Source: RUG100 sp050953425
GTDB lineage: Bacteria > Bacillota > Clostridia > Peptostreptococcales > Anaerovoracaceae
Length of the DNA stretch: 64,000 bases
Assembly (NCBI GenBank): GCA_050953425.1
Contig: JBMNMQ010000005.1
Location: 1 to 64,000, forward strand
Reading direction: 5' to 3'
The position numbers and the translations under genes were made by a program. The notes beneath the pieces are model-generated. The model saw only the letters and a program-made list of their open reading frames with translations. It ran no database searches and had not been told where the DNA came from. Shown in pieces: positions 6,953-15,966 of the stretch. Positions within the stretch are counted from its first letter, which is position 1. Each line of letters begins with the position of its first letter.

Positions 6953-8908
6953 ATGAACAGATCTATTTCAAAAGAGCAGGCCTACGGGGAGATAGAACGG
7001 ATCTTCCGAACACTTCTGCCTCAAAACGGATTGGCTGTGCGGGAAGAACAAATCGCCCTCTGCTACGCCATGATGGACACCCTGTTTCAAAACAATATCG
7101 TCCTATGCGATGCAGGCGTCGGGATCGGCAAAACCTATGCCTATCTGACTGCCTGCATTTTGCTGAAAAAATTCGCGCCCCATGTACCCGCCGGCTCCCA
7201 GTCCGTGGTGGTCTCCACCTCCAGCGTCGCCTTGCAGGACGCTATCATTGGAGAATACATTCCATTTTTATCTCGGATTTTTCTGGAGAACCGCATCATC
7301 TCCAAGCCCATCCGGGCAATGGTGCGAAAAGGCAAGGAACGTTTTGTCTGCGACGCCCGTCTTTCCCAGCGATTGGAAGCTGTGAAAGACAAGAAAAAGA
7401 ATGCGGAACAGATGGAGGCGCTGCTCTCCCTGCGCACCCATTACGACTTGGACTCCGTCGCCGGCCTCAGCGGATTTGATCGGCACCAGGTATGCGTCCC
7501 AAAAGTCTGCGAAAAAACCTGCCCTTTGAGAAGCACCTGCCGATACCACCAATATCTGAAAGAAGCCAGAAGCGCAGAAATTTCCATTCAGATCTGCAAC
7601 CACAACTATCTGTTGGCCGACGCCGCCCACCGTTTGCAGGAAATGCGTCCTCTTCTCAATGATTACCGGGCTCTGGTGATTGACGAGGCCCACAAGCTGC
7701 CGGACGCCGCCCGTCAGATGTACGGAAAGAGCCTGTCGACGGAAGACTTCCATGAACTCTGCTCGCTGCTGATAAAAGAAAAGCACACCCTTGCGGCCCA
7801 GCGGCTGAAAGAAAAGTTTGACGCCCTCGTACAGGCTATGTGCCGGGGCGAACTGCTGGAAGAAGCGCAGCGCACTGCATTTGTCCTAACGCCGGAACGG
7901 GAAGCAGCCCTTCGGGCTTGCCTCTTTTTCCTCCGGCAGCTTCAGAAACAGCTGGCCCTGCATCTTCCCCGATGGATCCTTTACCGGCTGGGAACGACGG
8001 AACAGGTTCTTAACCTCTTTTTCACCGGAGATCGCAAATACATTCTCTACATCCAATACGATCGGAGCGGAACCCCCAGTCTGTGCGCTGCCAGCCGGGA
8101 GATGCCGGAACTCCTGTCCAAGGCGCTGTGGCTGAAATCCACACCCGCCATTTTGACTTCCGGCACCCTCATGGCCGGCGGCAGCTTCGACAGGACCCGG
8201 CAGCTTATGGGGCTGTCCACAAACCAGCGGCTGGAAGATTTCGTCGCGGTTTCGCCTTTCAACTATGAAGAAAACTGCCTGTTATACTTTCCCGAAGACC
8301 AGCCAAAATTGTCAATGGGCAGTGAACAGGAAGTCAAGTATCTGGCGGAGCAGATCTGTAGGTTAGCAGAAACTACCTGCGGCCACACGCTGGTGCTTTT
8401 TACCTCTTATTCCCTGATGGGCGCTGTCTACAATCAGGTGAAGGAGCAATTGTTCTTCCCGCTTATGGAAGTATGGCGGCACGCGCAGGACGTCATCCAC
8501 CAGTTTAAGCAAGCGCCAAACGCCGTGCTGTTCGCAGCAGGCTCCTGTTGGGAAGGTGTGGATTTCCCCGGCGATATGGTGTCTTCGCTGATCCTCGTGC
8601 GGCTGCCCTTCCCTGTTCCCGATCCATTGAGCGAAGCGGAGCGGGAGCGGTATCCCACCTTACAGGATTACATCCGGGCGGTAGTCATACCGGATATGCA
8701 GGTAAAGCTTCGGCAGGGATTCGGTCGGGCCATTCGCACCGAGACAGATACATGCGTGGTAAGCATTCTGGACTATCGGGCAGCCCCCGGAAAGCGGTAT
8801 CACCGGGCTGTGCTGGACGCCCTGCCAGACCTACGGATCACCGGAAAAATCGAAGACGTAGAAGAATTCATCCGGGCAAAGAAAGGCCCGGATTATTTTA
8901 TGCACTAG
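6953..8908 (+). CDS. DinG/Rad3-type superfamily 2 helicase of the mobile island
   Basis: A 651-residue ATP-dependent DNA helicase. Walker A is in DAGVGIGKTYAYL (residues about 45-57) and the DEAH box in VIDEAHKLPDAA. Between them a four-cysteine block (CVPKVCEKTCPLRSTC) with nearby CNHNYLLAD marks the iron-sulfur cluster of the Rad3/DinG group. Later motifs are LTSGTLMAGGSF, GSCWEGVDFPGD and QGFGRAIRTETD. I chose the ATG at 6953 because AAGGAGA stands 10 bases upstream; the frame is open further up but without such a site. It follows the structured stretch and precedes serine recombinase genes, a helicase-plus-recombinase layout seen in several integrative elements. It probably processes element DNA. 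Confidence 0.85.
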   Translation: MNRSISKEQAYGEIERIFRTLLPQNGLAVREEQIALCYAMMDTLFQNNIVLCDAGVGIGKTYAYLTACILLKKFAPHVPAGSQSVVVSTSSVALQDAIIGEYIPFLSRIFLENRIISKPIRAMVRKGKERFVCDARLSQRLEAVKDKKKNAEQMEALLSLRTHYDLDSVAGLSGFDRHQVCVPKVCEKTCPLRSTCRYHQYLKEARSAEISIQICNHNYLLADAAHRLQEMRPLLNDYRALVIDEAHKLPDAARQMYGKSLSTEDFHELCSLLIKEKHTLAAQRLKEKFDALVQAMCRGELLEEAQRTAFVLTPEREAALRACLFFLRQLQKQLALHLPRWILYRLGTTEQVLNLFFTGDRKYILYIQYDRSGTPSLCAASREMPELLSKALWLKSTPAILTSGTLMAGGSFDRTRQLMGLSTNQRLEDFVAVSPFNYEENCLLYFPEDQPKLSMGSEQEVKYLAEQICRLAETTCGHTLVLFTSYSLMGAVYNQVKEQLFFPLMEVWRHAQDVIHQFKQAPNAVLFAAGSCWEGVDFPGDMVSSLILVRLPFPVPDPLSEAERERYPTLQDYIRAVVIPDMQVKLRQGFGRAIRTETDTCVVSILDYRAAPGKRYHRAVLDALPDLRITGKIEDVEEFIRAKKGPDYFMH

Positions 8909-8919
8909 GAGATTCGATT

Positions 8920-9099
8920 ATGGAAAATCCACTTGACCCTGTAATGCCGAGTGAACGGCTGATAAACGAAATAAAGTATTACGTTACATACGCTTTTCTG
9001 AAAAGACTATCCGAGCAGGGAAAAATGACGCTGGATAGCTGCCGGCAGGCGAATGTTGCTATTGCCGAAACGTACGGCGTCTTACAGCTCCATATTTAG
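8920..9099 (+). CDS. Small conserved-looking protein of the recombinase island
   Basis: A 59-residue protein with AGGAGATT directly upstream of its ATG and only 11 bases after the helicase stop, so it is likely cotranscribed. It contains MPSERLINEIKYYVTYAF and EQGKMTLDSCRQANVA, mixed helical segments without transmembrane or zinc motifs. Small proteins of this kind often stand between element helicases and recombinases in Clostridia. The function is unknown; the context suggests an accessory factor for the recombinases. Confidence 0.6.
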   Translation: MENPLDPVMPSERLINEIKYYVTYAFLKRLSEQGKMTLDSCRQANVAIAETYGVLQLHI

Positions 9100-9184
9100 T
9101 GGTTGTCGTGATAGCTATCCCAAACCGGTTGTGGTAGTCTTTGGTGTGACAAAAAGGATGTCCAGCCGAAAAGGAGTGGCGAAA

Positions 9185-10729
9185 ATGCCGCAGGTTAAAA
9201 TCATACAGCCTATAGCCGAACAGGCGAAAAAGCTGCGGGTTGCAGCTTATGCCCGTGTGAGCAGTGATTCAGTGGATCAGCTGAATTCCTTTGCCTCCCA
9301 GGTGGCCTATTACACGGACTTCATCCAATCCAAAGACGAATGGGAGTTTGCCGGCCTTTATGCTGACGAAGCAGTTTCCGGCACCACAGCCGACAAGCGG
9401 AATGATTTTCAGCGTCTGCTTGCCGACTGCCGTGCCGGAAAAATCGACCGTATTCTGGTCAAATCCATTTCCAGATTTGCCCGCAATACCCTTGACTGCA
9501 TCCAGACGGTGCGGGAGCTCAAACAGCTTGGTATCGCGGTGGAATTTGAAAAAGAGCAAATCGATACCGGGAATATGGGCAGCGAAATGCTCTTAAGTAT
9601 TCTGGGATCTGCCGCACAGGAGGAATCCCTCTCTATTTCGAAGAACTTGAAATGGAGCTACCGACGCCGGATGAAATCCGGCGATTTTATTACCTGCAGC
9701 GCCCCACTCGGCTATTACCTGAAAAATGGAACATTGATTCCTGATCCACAGGAAGTCCCGATTGTTGAATACATTTTCAGCAGTTATCTCACAGGAAAAA
9801 GTACAACAGAGATTGCCCGAAGCCTAAACGAAACGGGTTTGAAGACAGATAAGAAATCGTCGGGGCATTGGAGCCCTTCAATGATAAAATATATTCTCTC
9901 CAATGAAAAATATGTTGGCGATTCACTGGTTCAGAAATACTACACCCCCGATGAATTACCTTTGAGGGAAAAGAGAAATAAGGGCGAGATTTCCCAGTAT
10001 TATATTCAGAATTCGCATCCGGCCATTATTTCAAGAGAAGTTTTCAATTCTGTACAGGAATTACTCCAGAAGAGAAGGGCTCCATATACCATGAAAAGTC
10101 GAGCGCCAAAGGTAGCGCTAAGCAATATGATGCGGTGTGGAGCATGCGGATCCAATTTTCACAAACATCATTATAGTGGCAAGAATCGCTGGTCCTGCGC
10201 CTTACATAAAGAGAACAAAGACTTATGCCGTATGCCTGTTCTCTACGAAGAAGAAGCTTACTCTGCTTTTTTATTCATTCATAATAAATTGTTGGATAAT
10301 ATTGATATCCTAAAAACCATGCTATTCCAGCTGATTGAATTGCAAGCAAAAGCCATACGCATCAGACCAGACATAAAATCTCTAGACGAAAAAATTTCTG
10401 ATTTCATTAAGCAGAATCATTCACTCACAAGGTTACAGACCAAGGGGTATATCGATTCTGCTATTTTTATTGAAAAAGTCAACTGCAATAATAAAAACAT
10501 CGAAAAGCTGCGGCGAGAATTACAGAAGCTTCAAGAACCGGACGAGATCAGCAGTACCATCGATGGAACTCGCTTGTTGCTAGACTTACTGAAAGACACA
10601 AACCCTATGCTGAAATTTGAAGATTCCGTTTTTCAGAGTATGGTAAGACAAATCACCGTTCATCAGGAAAAGTTCTGCTTCCAACTCATTAACGGGTTAA
10701 TTCTGGAGGAAAGGAGAGTTCATTCATGA
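9185..10729 (+). CDS. Large serine recombinase 1
   Basis: A 514-residue site-specific recombinase. The resolvase domain (about residues 15-165) carries the catalytic serine in AAYARVSSDS plus the arginine block SISRFARNTLD. A recombinase domain follows (about 185-300, with the IIRxLLSN-like segment MIKYILSNEKYVGDS), then a zinc ribbon (MRCGACGSNFHKHH and WSCALHKENKDLC) and a coiled-coil tail. Start chosen at 9185 for the AAGGAGTGG site; an ATG 24 bases upstream is possible. It ends in an ATGA overlap with recombinase 2, implying coupled translation. It likely integrates and excises the island. Confidence 0.92.
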   Translation: MPQVKIIQPIAEQAKKLRVAAYARVSSDSVDQLNSFASQVAYYTDFIQSKDEWEFAGLYADEAVSGTTADKRNDFQRLLADCRAGKIDRILVKSISRFARNTLDCIQTVRELKQLGIAVEFEKEQIDTGNMGSEMLLSILGSAAQEESLSISKNLKWSYRRRMKSGDFITCSAPLGYYLKNGTLIPDPQEVPIVEYIFSSYLTGKSTTEIARSLNETGLKTDKKSSGHWSPSMIKYILSNEKYVGDSLVQKYYTPDELPLREKRNKGEISQYYIQNSHPAIISREVFNSVQELLQKRRAPYTMKSRAPKVALSNMMRCGACGSNFHKHHYSGKNRWSCALHKENKDLCRMPVLYEEEAYSAFLFIHNKLLDNIDILKTMLFQLIELQAKAIRIRPDIKSLDEKISDFIKQNHSLTRLQTKGYIDSAIFIEKVNCNNKNIEKLRRELQKLQEPDEISSTIDGTRLLLDLLKDTNPMLKFEDSVFQSMVRQITVHQEKFCFQLINGLILEERRVHS

Positions 10730-11553
10730 AAAAGATCCGGTACTTTCCATTCGGATATCATATGGCAGACGGAAAGATTGTGATCCTTTCAAAAGAAAGC
10801 GCTTTACTTCAAGAACTATTTTCCGGTTACCTGAATGGTGCTTCCCTACAACACTTGGCAGATTACGCAGAACAAACCGGAATGTGCTACCGCGGAAACG
10901 TTGTGCATTGGAACAAAAACATGATTGCCAGAATGCTGGATGACAAGAGATACTGGAACTCTGACGATTACCCTTCTATCGTCAGCAAAGAAACAGGTTC
11001 TGCGGTTATCTCTATGAGGAAACAGCGAGCAACCGCTCAATCTTCTATCGTATTCATACAAAAAAAGCTGGTCTGCAGTAATTGTGGGAGCAGTCTATAC
11101 AGAATGGCACAAAGAGCCCCACGGGTGCGCTGGGATTGCAAAAGTTGCGGTAAGCGCATTGGTACTACCGATAGCGATTTGCTGCAAGCAGTCACAGATA
11201 AACTACTCGCAATTTGTCGTACGCCTCAAAGCGTGGAGCAAATATCCGTTCCGTGTAATAGCCTGTCTATACAGGCAGCCCGATTGACCAACGAAATTAA
11301 TCAAATGATGAATCAGCGTGAAGTCCATACAAATGAGCTACTTTCCCTGATTTTGAAATGCGCTGCCGAAAAGTATAAAACCTGCTGTATTAAGGAATCC
11401 GACCACCTCACCATCAAAATGAAAACCCTTTTTCAGGATCATGGCAACGATCTGGAACTGGACCGAGAACTTTTCGACCAAACCGTTAAGCAAGTTATTC
11501 TGCAGCCAGACGGTTCTGTGCAGTTTCTGCTATTGAATGGAAAAATAGTTTGA
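10726..11553 (+). CDS. Recombinase-domain protein lacking the catalytic domain
   Basis: A 275-residue protein that begins directly in the recombinase domain (YFPFGYHMADGKIVIL, FSGYLNGASLQHLADYAEQ, MIARMLDDKRYW). It continues with a zinc ribbon (LVCSNCGSSLYR and WDCKSCGKR) and a helical tail. The resolvase domain with the catalytic serine is absent. Because it overlaps recombinase 1 by ATGA with a good ribosome site (GGAGGAAAGGAG), it is probably a genuine DNA-binding partner rather than a truncation. It may form a mixed complex with recombinase 1 or 3. The IS110 insertion follows 127 bases later. Confidence 0.8.
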   Translation: MKKIRYFPFGYHMADGKIVILSKESALLQELFSGYLNGASLQHLADYAEQTGMCYRGNVVHWNKNMIARMLDDKRYWNSDDYPSIVSKETGSAVISMRKQRATAQSSIVFIQKKLVCSNCGSSLYRMAQRAPRVRWDCKSCGKRIGTTDSDLLQAVTDKLLAICRTPQSVEQISVPCNSLSIQAARLTNEINQMMNQREVHTNELLSLILKCAAEKYKTCCIKESDHLTIKMKTLFQDHGNDLELDRELFDQTVKQVILQPDGSVQFLLLNGKIV

Positions 11554-11679
11554 AGACCTGCTAAAAAAAGTCAAGTAAAATTTTCGAGAGAATGAGCAAA
11601 AAAACGAGCGCACAAATCTAAGCCGCTGAGCATCTCAAAATCGAAATGGCGGCCGGCCAGATGATATAGTGCAGAAAAA

Positions 11680-12894
11680 TCAGTCGTATTCCATGGAATC
11701 CAAATAGGCTTTTACAGAAGCGTAGTAGATGCGCAGAAACTTGTTTGCGGAGGCCATCATGTAGACTCGGTAAGGCTTGCCTTCAGAATGTTTCTTGCTC
11801 ATGAACTGGTAGACCGGCTCATCCATTGGAGCACGTTGCAGGATGACACTCATCACCAGAAAGAGCGTCCTGCGCAGGGAGGCAGACCCCCGCTTGGAAA
11901 TGCTGCGGCTGCGGACATCCATTTGGCCGGATTGGTAGGGCGGGGCATCAATGCCCGCAAAGGCCACCAGTGCTTTTTTTGAATGAAAACGGCGGACATC
12001 GCCAATTTCAGCCATAAGCTGGGGGCCGAGAGAGGGACCAACGCCAAACATCCCCATTACCACAGGATACTCCGGCAGAGAAGCTGCCAGGGACTGCATC
12101 TCTTGCTTGAGAGCAGCTAACGCGGCAGAAGTTGCCCGGAGTTGGGAAATAGCCTGTTCTACCAAAAGTTTTGTTGTATCCGTTTTTGGCATGACACCGA
12201 AGTGCCCACAGGCAGAGGCGTATATATCCAATGCCTTATTTTCGTTGAAATTGTAGCCGTGCTTTCTGCACCACTTCTGGTATCTGGTGATAAAGGTCTT
12301 CTCAGACAGACCGCAGACACACTCGCAGTGCCAAAAAGCATCTACAAAGTCCACCCACTTCTCGCTGCCATCAGCGCGGGGCGGACTGGCAAACAGGCGG
12401 TTTGCGTCCGGGAAAGTTGTGTCCAGCAGGGAGATCAGGTTATTCTTCAGCATGGTTTGTACTTTGGAATACTGCTGGTACTGCCGGTAGCAGGTCTTCA
12501 GCATGAGCCGGGTATCCTCATCGGGGACATATCTCGGCAGTGTGAGCCAGTGGTCAAGGCCGTAGTTGGCCAGCTTCACAGCATCCTTCTTGTCGGTCTT
12601 GGCCCGCCTTAAACTGTTGTTTCCGTAGTCGTGCACCAGCATTGCATTGACTACCGAGACATAAAGCCCCGCGTCGTGGAGTAGCCAGGCCACAGGCGCG
12701 TGGTAATTACCCGTGGCTTCCATCACCACACGGGTCTCACCGTCCAGGCTTTTGAGCAGCCTTGCCAGCTCACTCAGTTCGCTGTCGGTGTGAAGTACCT
12801 CAAAGGGTGAGACTACCACCTCTCCGAAAGGCCGCATGACTGCGATCATGCTTTTGCCCTTGGAAACATCGATGCCAACGCAGTTCATCCACAT
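11680..12894 (-). CDS. IS110-family transposase
   Basis: A 404-residue transposase of the DEDD type. The RuvC-like amino domain shows the acidic residues in GIDVSKGKSM, VVMEATGNYH and RAKTDKKDAVKLA. The carboxy Tnp domain shows GMFGVGPSLGPQLMAEIGD, FAGIDAPPYQSG and SKRGSASLRRTLF, including the conserved serine region. Full length. It lies opposite in orientation to the recombinases it separates (recombinases 2 and 3), so it inserted into a recombinase operon. Family members have no inverted ends and are guided by a bridge RNA encoded in their non-coding end. Confidence 0.93.
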   Translation of the reverse strand: MWMNCVGIDVSKGKSMIAVMRPFGEVVVSPFEVLHTDSELSELARLLKSLDGETRVVMEATGNYHAPVAWLLHDAGLYVSVVNAMLVHDYGNNSLRRAKTDKKDAVKLANYGLDHWLTLPRYVPDEDTRLMLKTCYRQYQQYSKVQTMLKNNLISLLDTTFPDANRLFASPPRADGSEKWVDFVDAFWHCECVCGLSEKTFITRYQKWCRKHGYNFNENKALDIYASACGHFGVMPKTDTTKLLVEQAISQLRATSAALAALKQEMQSLAASLPEYPVVMGMFGVGPSLGPQLMAEIGDVRRFHSKKALVAFAGIDAPPYQSGQMDVRSRSISKRGSASLRRTLFLVMSVILQRAPMDEPVYQFMSKKHSEGKPYRVYMMASANKFLRIYYASVKAYLDSMEYD

Positions 12895-13100
12895 TCCTCC
12901 AATACAACGAATCTGTGCAACCGGAATCCATCTTTTCTCGCTGCCGATTCAATCTATTGGGTGACACGAACTCCCCGGCATCCGGTAGGCTCAACCTGCT
13001 CAAATCGAACGCTGCAACAAGAGGATGGCTGACCGTCTTTCAAAGCGGACATACGAAGCCCAAGGGAGTGAACGTCAGCCAGTTGCTCCTCTTATTGTAG
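12895..13100 (-). ncRNA. Candidate IS110 bridge RNA region
   Basis: About 200 bases upstream of the transposase start, lacking a gene and containing several short inverted repeats. In IS110-subgroup elements the long non-coding end lies upstream of the transposase and encodes the bridge RNA that pairs with target and donor DNA. The longer non-coding flank is on this side here (about 280 bases to recombinase 3, against 126 on the other). The exact element ends were not determined, and the RNA fold was not computed. Confidence 0.35.
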
Positions 13101-13182
13101 CTTAGGCACGAGATGGAGGGAAAGCCGGACTGGCTGCCCGGCTTTCCTGTCCAAATTTATTGTAATAGGGAGAGAACTTGTC

Positions 13183-14796
13183 ATGTCGCAAAAAGTAGTC
13201 ATGGAAATCCCGGCAAACCCTATGTTGAGCGATTTGCGAAAGAAAAAGCGCAAACTGAGGGTGGCGGCCTACTGCCGGGTGAGTACCGAGGAAGAAGAAC
13301 AGCAAAACAGCTTTGAGGTACAGGTAAGCTATTACACAGACAAAATCACCCATCATGAGGGATGGCAGCTGGCCGGAATTTTTGCAGATGACGGAATCTC
13401 TGGCGTCAGCACCAAGAACAGAGAACAATTTAACAAAATGATTGAACTGTGCAGGAAGAAGAAAATCGATCTCATCCTGACAAAATCTATTTCCCGCTTT
13501 GCCCGAAACACCTTGGACTGCATCAAGCACGTACGGCTCCTCAAAAGCTGGGGCATTCCGGTCATTTTTGAGAAAGAAAACATTGATAGTTCAAATATGA
13601 ACAGCGAGATGATCCTCACCTGCCTGAGTTCCTTCGCCCAAGCGGAGAGCGAATCCATCAGCGGCAACGTCACAAAGGGCATCCGTATGGGCTATCGGCA
13701 GGGTCGATTTATCTTCCGCTACAAAAATTTTCTGGGCTATCGCAAAGGGCCGGACGGCGAGCCTGAAATTGTACCTGAAGAGGCAGAGATCATCCGACTG
13801 ATTGCTCACAATTACTTAAACGGCAGCAGTCTGCGTACTATAAAGGAAACCTTGGAGAATATGGGCATCCTAACCGCCACCGGCAATAAGAACTGGAGCA
13901 CGGAAACCATCCAACACATTCTGCAAAATGAAAAGTACATGGGCGACGTTCTGTTGCAGAAAACCTACACAGCAGATTTCATTGAAGGTAAGATCAAGAA
14001 AAATAACGGCGAACTACCGCAATACTACATCAAGGATAATCATCCGGCCATCATCCCGAGGGAGATGTTTTATCAAATCCAAGAGGAAATTGCCCGCAGG
14101 AGAAGTAAGAAGCCCGCCAGTACCAAGAGAGCCAAGACCAACCGCGGACGCTTCACCAGTAAATACGCACTTTCGGAAAGACTTGTCTGTGGGGACTGTG
14201 GCAGTTACTTCCGAAGGGTAACTTGGAATATCCACGGGCGCAAGCAAATCGTCTGGCGATGCATCAACCGGCTGGAGTTCGGGCCGAAATCCTGTGGGAA
14301 TTCACCCAGCCTCAAAGAAGCCTCCCTCCACGCTGCCATACTGAAAGCCATCCGATCCCTAATTCATGGTCAGCAGGAAGAAATGGCTGCAGCGCTACAG
14401 GATACCTTGATACGCTACATCGCTGGGGAAAAGGAAGGAACCAGCCCTAATATATTAGAAAGCAAAATTAAGGAATTGGAAACAGAATTTGATCGACTTC
14501 TGAGTCTGGCAGTCGATGAAAATGATATCCTTGACTATAAACTGAAACAAATCAGCGAAACTATACGCAAGCTAAAGCAACAGAAGAAACGACTCGAGCA
14601 AGCTGCAGAATGCTCCAAGGTTATGGAATATAAAGTTGACGAAGTCATGAGGTTAATTCCCTCAGAAGAGCTTGACCTGACAGAATACTCCGATGCCTTA
14701 GTATACCGCATCATCGAAAAAGTCACCGTACTTTCCAAAGAAGAAATCCGAATCCGTTTCATAGGCGGGTTTGAGATCACACAGCCAATTCACTGA
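13183..14796 (+). CDS. Large serine recombinase 3
   Basis: A 537-residue recombinase. The resolvase domain has the catalytic serine in AAYCRVSTEEEEQQ and the SISRFARNTLD block. Recombinase domain about residues 190-300 (HILQNEKYMGDVLLQ), zinc ribbon (LVCGDCGSYFRRV and WRCINRLEFGPKSC), then a coiled coil (residues about 430-500) and a short domain typical of large serine recombinases. The start has a GGGAGAG site 9 bases upstream. It was probably contiguous with recombinases 1 and 2 before IS110 insertion. Before the IS1202-like insertion, its stop lay about 120 bases from the promoter of the TIR gene. Confidence 0.92.
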   Translation: MSQKVVMEIPANPMLSDLRKKKRKLRVAAYCRVSTEEEEQQNSFEVQVSYYTDKITHHEGWQLAGIFADDGISGVSTKNREQFNKMIELCRKKKIDLILTKSISRFARNTLDCIKHVRLLKSWGIPVIFEKENIDSSNMNSEMILTCLSSFAQAESESISGNVTKGIRMGYRQGRFIFRYKNFLGYRKGPDGEPEIVPEEAEIIRLIAHNYLNGSSLRTIKETLENMGILTATGNKNWSTETIQHILQNEKYMGDVLLQKTYTADFIEGKIKKNNGELPQYYIKDNHPAIIPREMFYQIQEEIARRRSKKPASTKRAKTNRGRFTSKYALSERLVCGDCGSYFRRVTWNIHGRKQIVWRCINRLEFGPKSCGNSPSLKEASLHAAILKAIRSLIHGQQEEMAAALQDTLIRYIAGEKEGTSPNILESKIKELETEFDRLLSLAVDENDILDYKLKQISETIRKLKQQKKRLEQAAECSKVMEYKVDEVMRLIPSEELDLTEYSDALVYRIIEKVTVLSKEEIRIRFIGGFEITQPIH

Positions 14797-15845
14797 GTAG
14801 CAGGTATAGAAAAATTCCGGCAGACCATGTGCTGTCGGTGTTTCTCTGTGTCTGATTTTGTAGGTGTTTCTCTGTGTCTGATTTTGTAGGTTTGCCAAAC
14901 ATTTTGTACAGCGAGAGATTCAAAGAAGGCAGCCAGTTTTTCTTTGGGAGAGAGCCAGGCCAAGGGGCGCATAGGTAAGTTGTTGGAGCGATTTTGGTGT
15001 ACGGCGAGCTGGGCACCAAAATCGGCAAGGGAAAAGAAACGGTGGGTGTCGTAGAATCGCTTCTGGTCTTCGCGATGGCTGCGTTCTACTTTGCCGTTGT
15101 GGCGGGGCGTGTATGGACGGATCAGCTTGTGCCGGATCCCAAGCCGTGCAGCGGTCAGCTCAAAGCGTGTGGGCAGGTCTCTTTTGCTATTGGAGAAACG
15201 GTTGGTAAATTCGAAGCCGTTGTCCGTCTGCACACACTCTACCCGCACGCCACGGCGTTTGAACCAGGCCGCCATTTTCTCCAGAAAGTCGGCGGAAGAA
15301 TAGGTGCTTTGTTCTGGATAAGCGCCCAGATAGCGCAACCGGGTATACTCGTCGATTGCCGTATACTGGTACAGCCGTTCTTCCGGGTTGGCCAGGCATT
15401 TCAGCGGGACCACTTTCACATCCACCTGTACGCGCTGGCCGGGATACTGCATCTGCTCGTATGGTTTTGCTTTGTAAGGCGTTTTGGGTTTGGGCTGCGG
15501 GAACATTCCAAGCTTGCGCATGACCCGGAACAGACTTTCCGGGCGGCGAGTATAACCGCGCTTGCGAAGCCGGTGCCACAGCTCCACCATGCCCAGTGTT
15601 GGATTTCTTCTTCGCATATCCCGGATGAGCTTGAGCTCTGCCTCCGTATGCTGGTTCGGATGGTGGTGCGGGCGTCTGGACTGACAGGCCAGGGATCCCA
15701 CACTTCCATCCCAGCGTGCCTTCCAGAAGTAGATATACGACCGGCTCTTGTTGTATTTCCGGCTGGCGCGGCTCACGCCATATTTGGCCGCATATTGCAT
15801 TAGGGATTGCCGATACCACATGTCTTGTGTTATACTGTTACTCAT
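14790..15845 (-). CDS. DDE transposase, IS481/IS1202-like
   Basis: A 351-residue transposase with an amino-terminal helix-turn-helix (YAAKYGVSRASRKYNKSRSY) and an integrase core. The catalytic acids are in RVQVDVKVVPL, CVQTDNGFEFT and RHNGKVERSHRED. The product runs past the left end of the element (14885), so its last ~32 residues are encoded by the 26-bp repeats and flanking DNA. The natural protein probably ends at a different stop in other locations. It is opposite in orientation to recombinase 3 and the TIR gene. Confidence 0.88.
   Translation of the reverse strand: MSNSITQDMWYRQSLMQYAAKYGVSRASRKYNKSRSYIYFWKARWDGSVGSLACQSRRPHHHPNQHTEAELKLIRDMRRRNPTLGMVELWHRLRKRGYTRRPESLFRVMRKLGMFPQPKPKTPYKAKPYEQMQYPGQRVQVDVKVVPLKCLANPEERLYQYTAIDEYTRLRYLGAYPEQSTYSSADFLEKMAAWFKRRGVRVECVQTDNGFEFTNRFSNSKRDLPTRFELTAARLGIRHKLIRPYTPRHNGKVERSHREDQKRFYDTHRFFSLADFGAQLAVHQNRSNNLPMRPLAWLSPKEKLAAFFESLAVQNVWQTYKIRHRETPTKSDTEKHRQHMVCRNFSIPATQ
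14833..14884 (+). repeat. Two tandem copies of a 26-bp unit left of the IS
   Basis: Copies at 14833-14858 (one base different) and 14859-14884. The unit reads TGTAGGTGTTTCTC followed by TGTGTCTGATTT. The second copy is identical to 15967-15992 on the other side of the insertion sequence and is the likely target duplication; the first copy is an older tandem duplicate. Confidence 0.85.
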
Positions 15846-15966
15846 GAGGGACAGAGCTCCTTTTTTGGGTTTGTTGTGTGTGGTAACTTAACTATACCCT
15901 ATGAAGGCTCTGTCTTTCTACTTTTTTCTCTCTTCCTCTCTGTCCAATTTGTATTGTAGCTCTACA
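14885..15966 (-). mobile_element. 1082-bp IS1202-like insertion sequence with 26-bp target duplication
   Basis: The two ends both begin TGTAG (TGTAGGTTTGCCAAAC on the left; TGTAGAGCTACAATAC read inward from the right) and match at about 17 of 27 positions, including TTG and ACAG near base 27. The element is flanked directly by identical 26-bp repeats at 14859-14884 and 15967-15992. Long target duplications of 24-29 bp are a known trait of the IS1202 group, which carries IS481-like DDE transposases; the placement in this group is inferred from this trait and the transposase. Confidence 0.75.
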
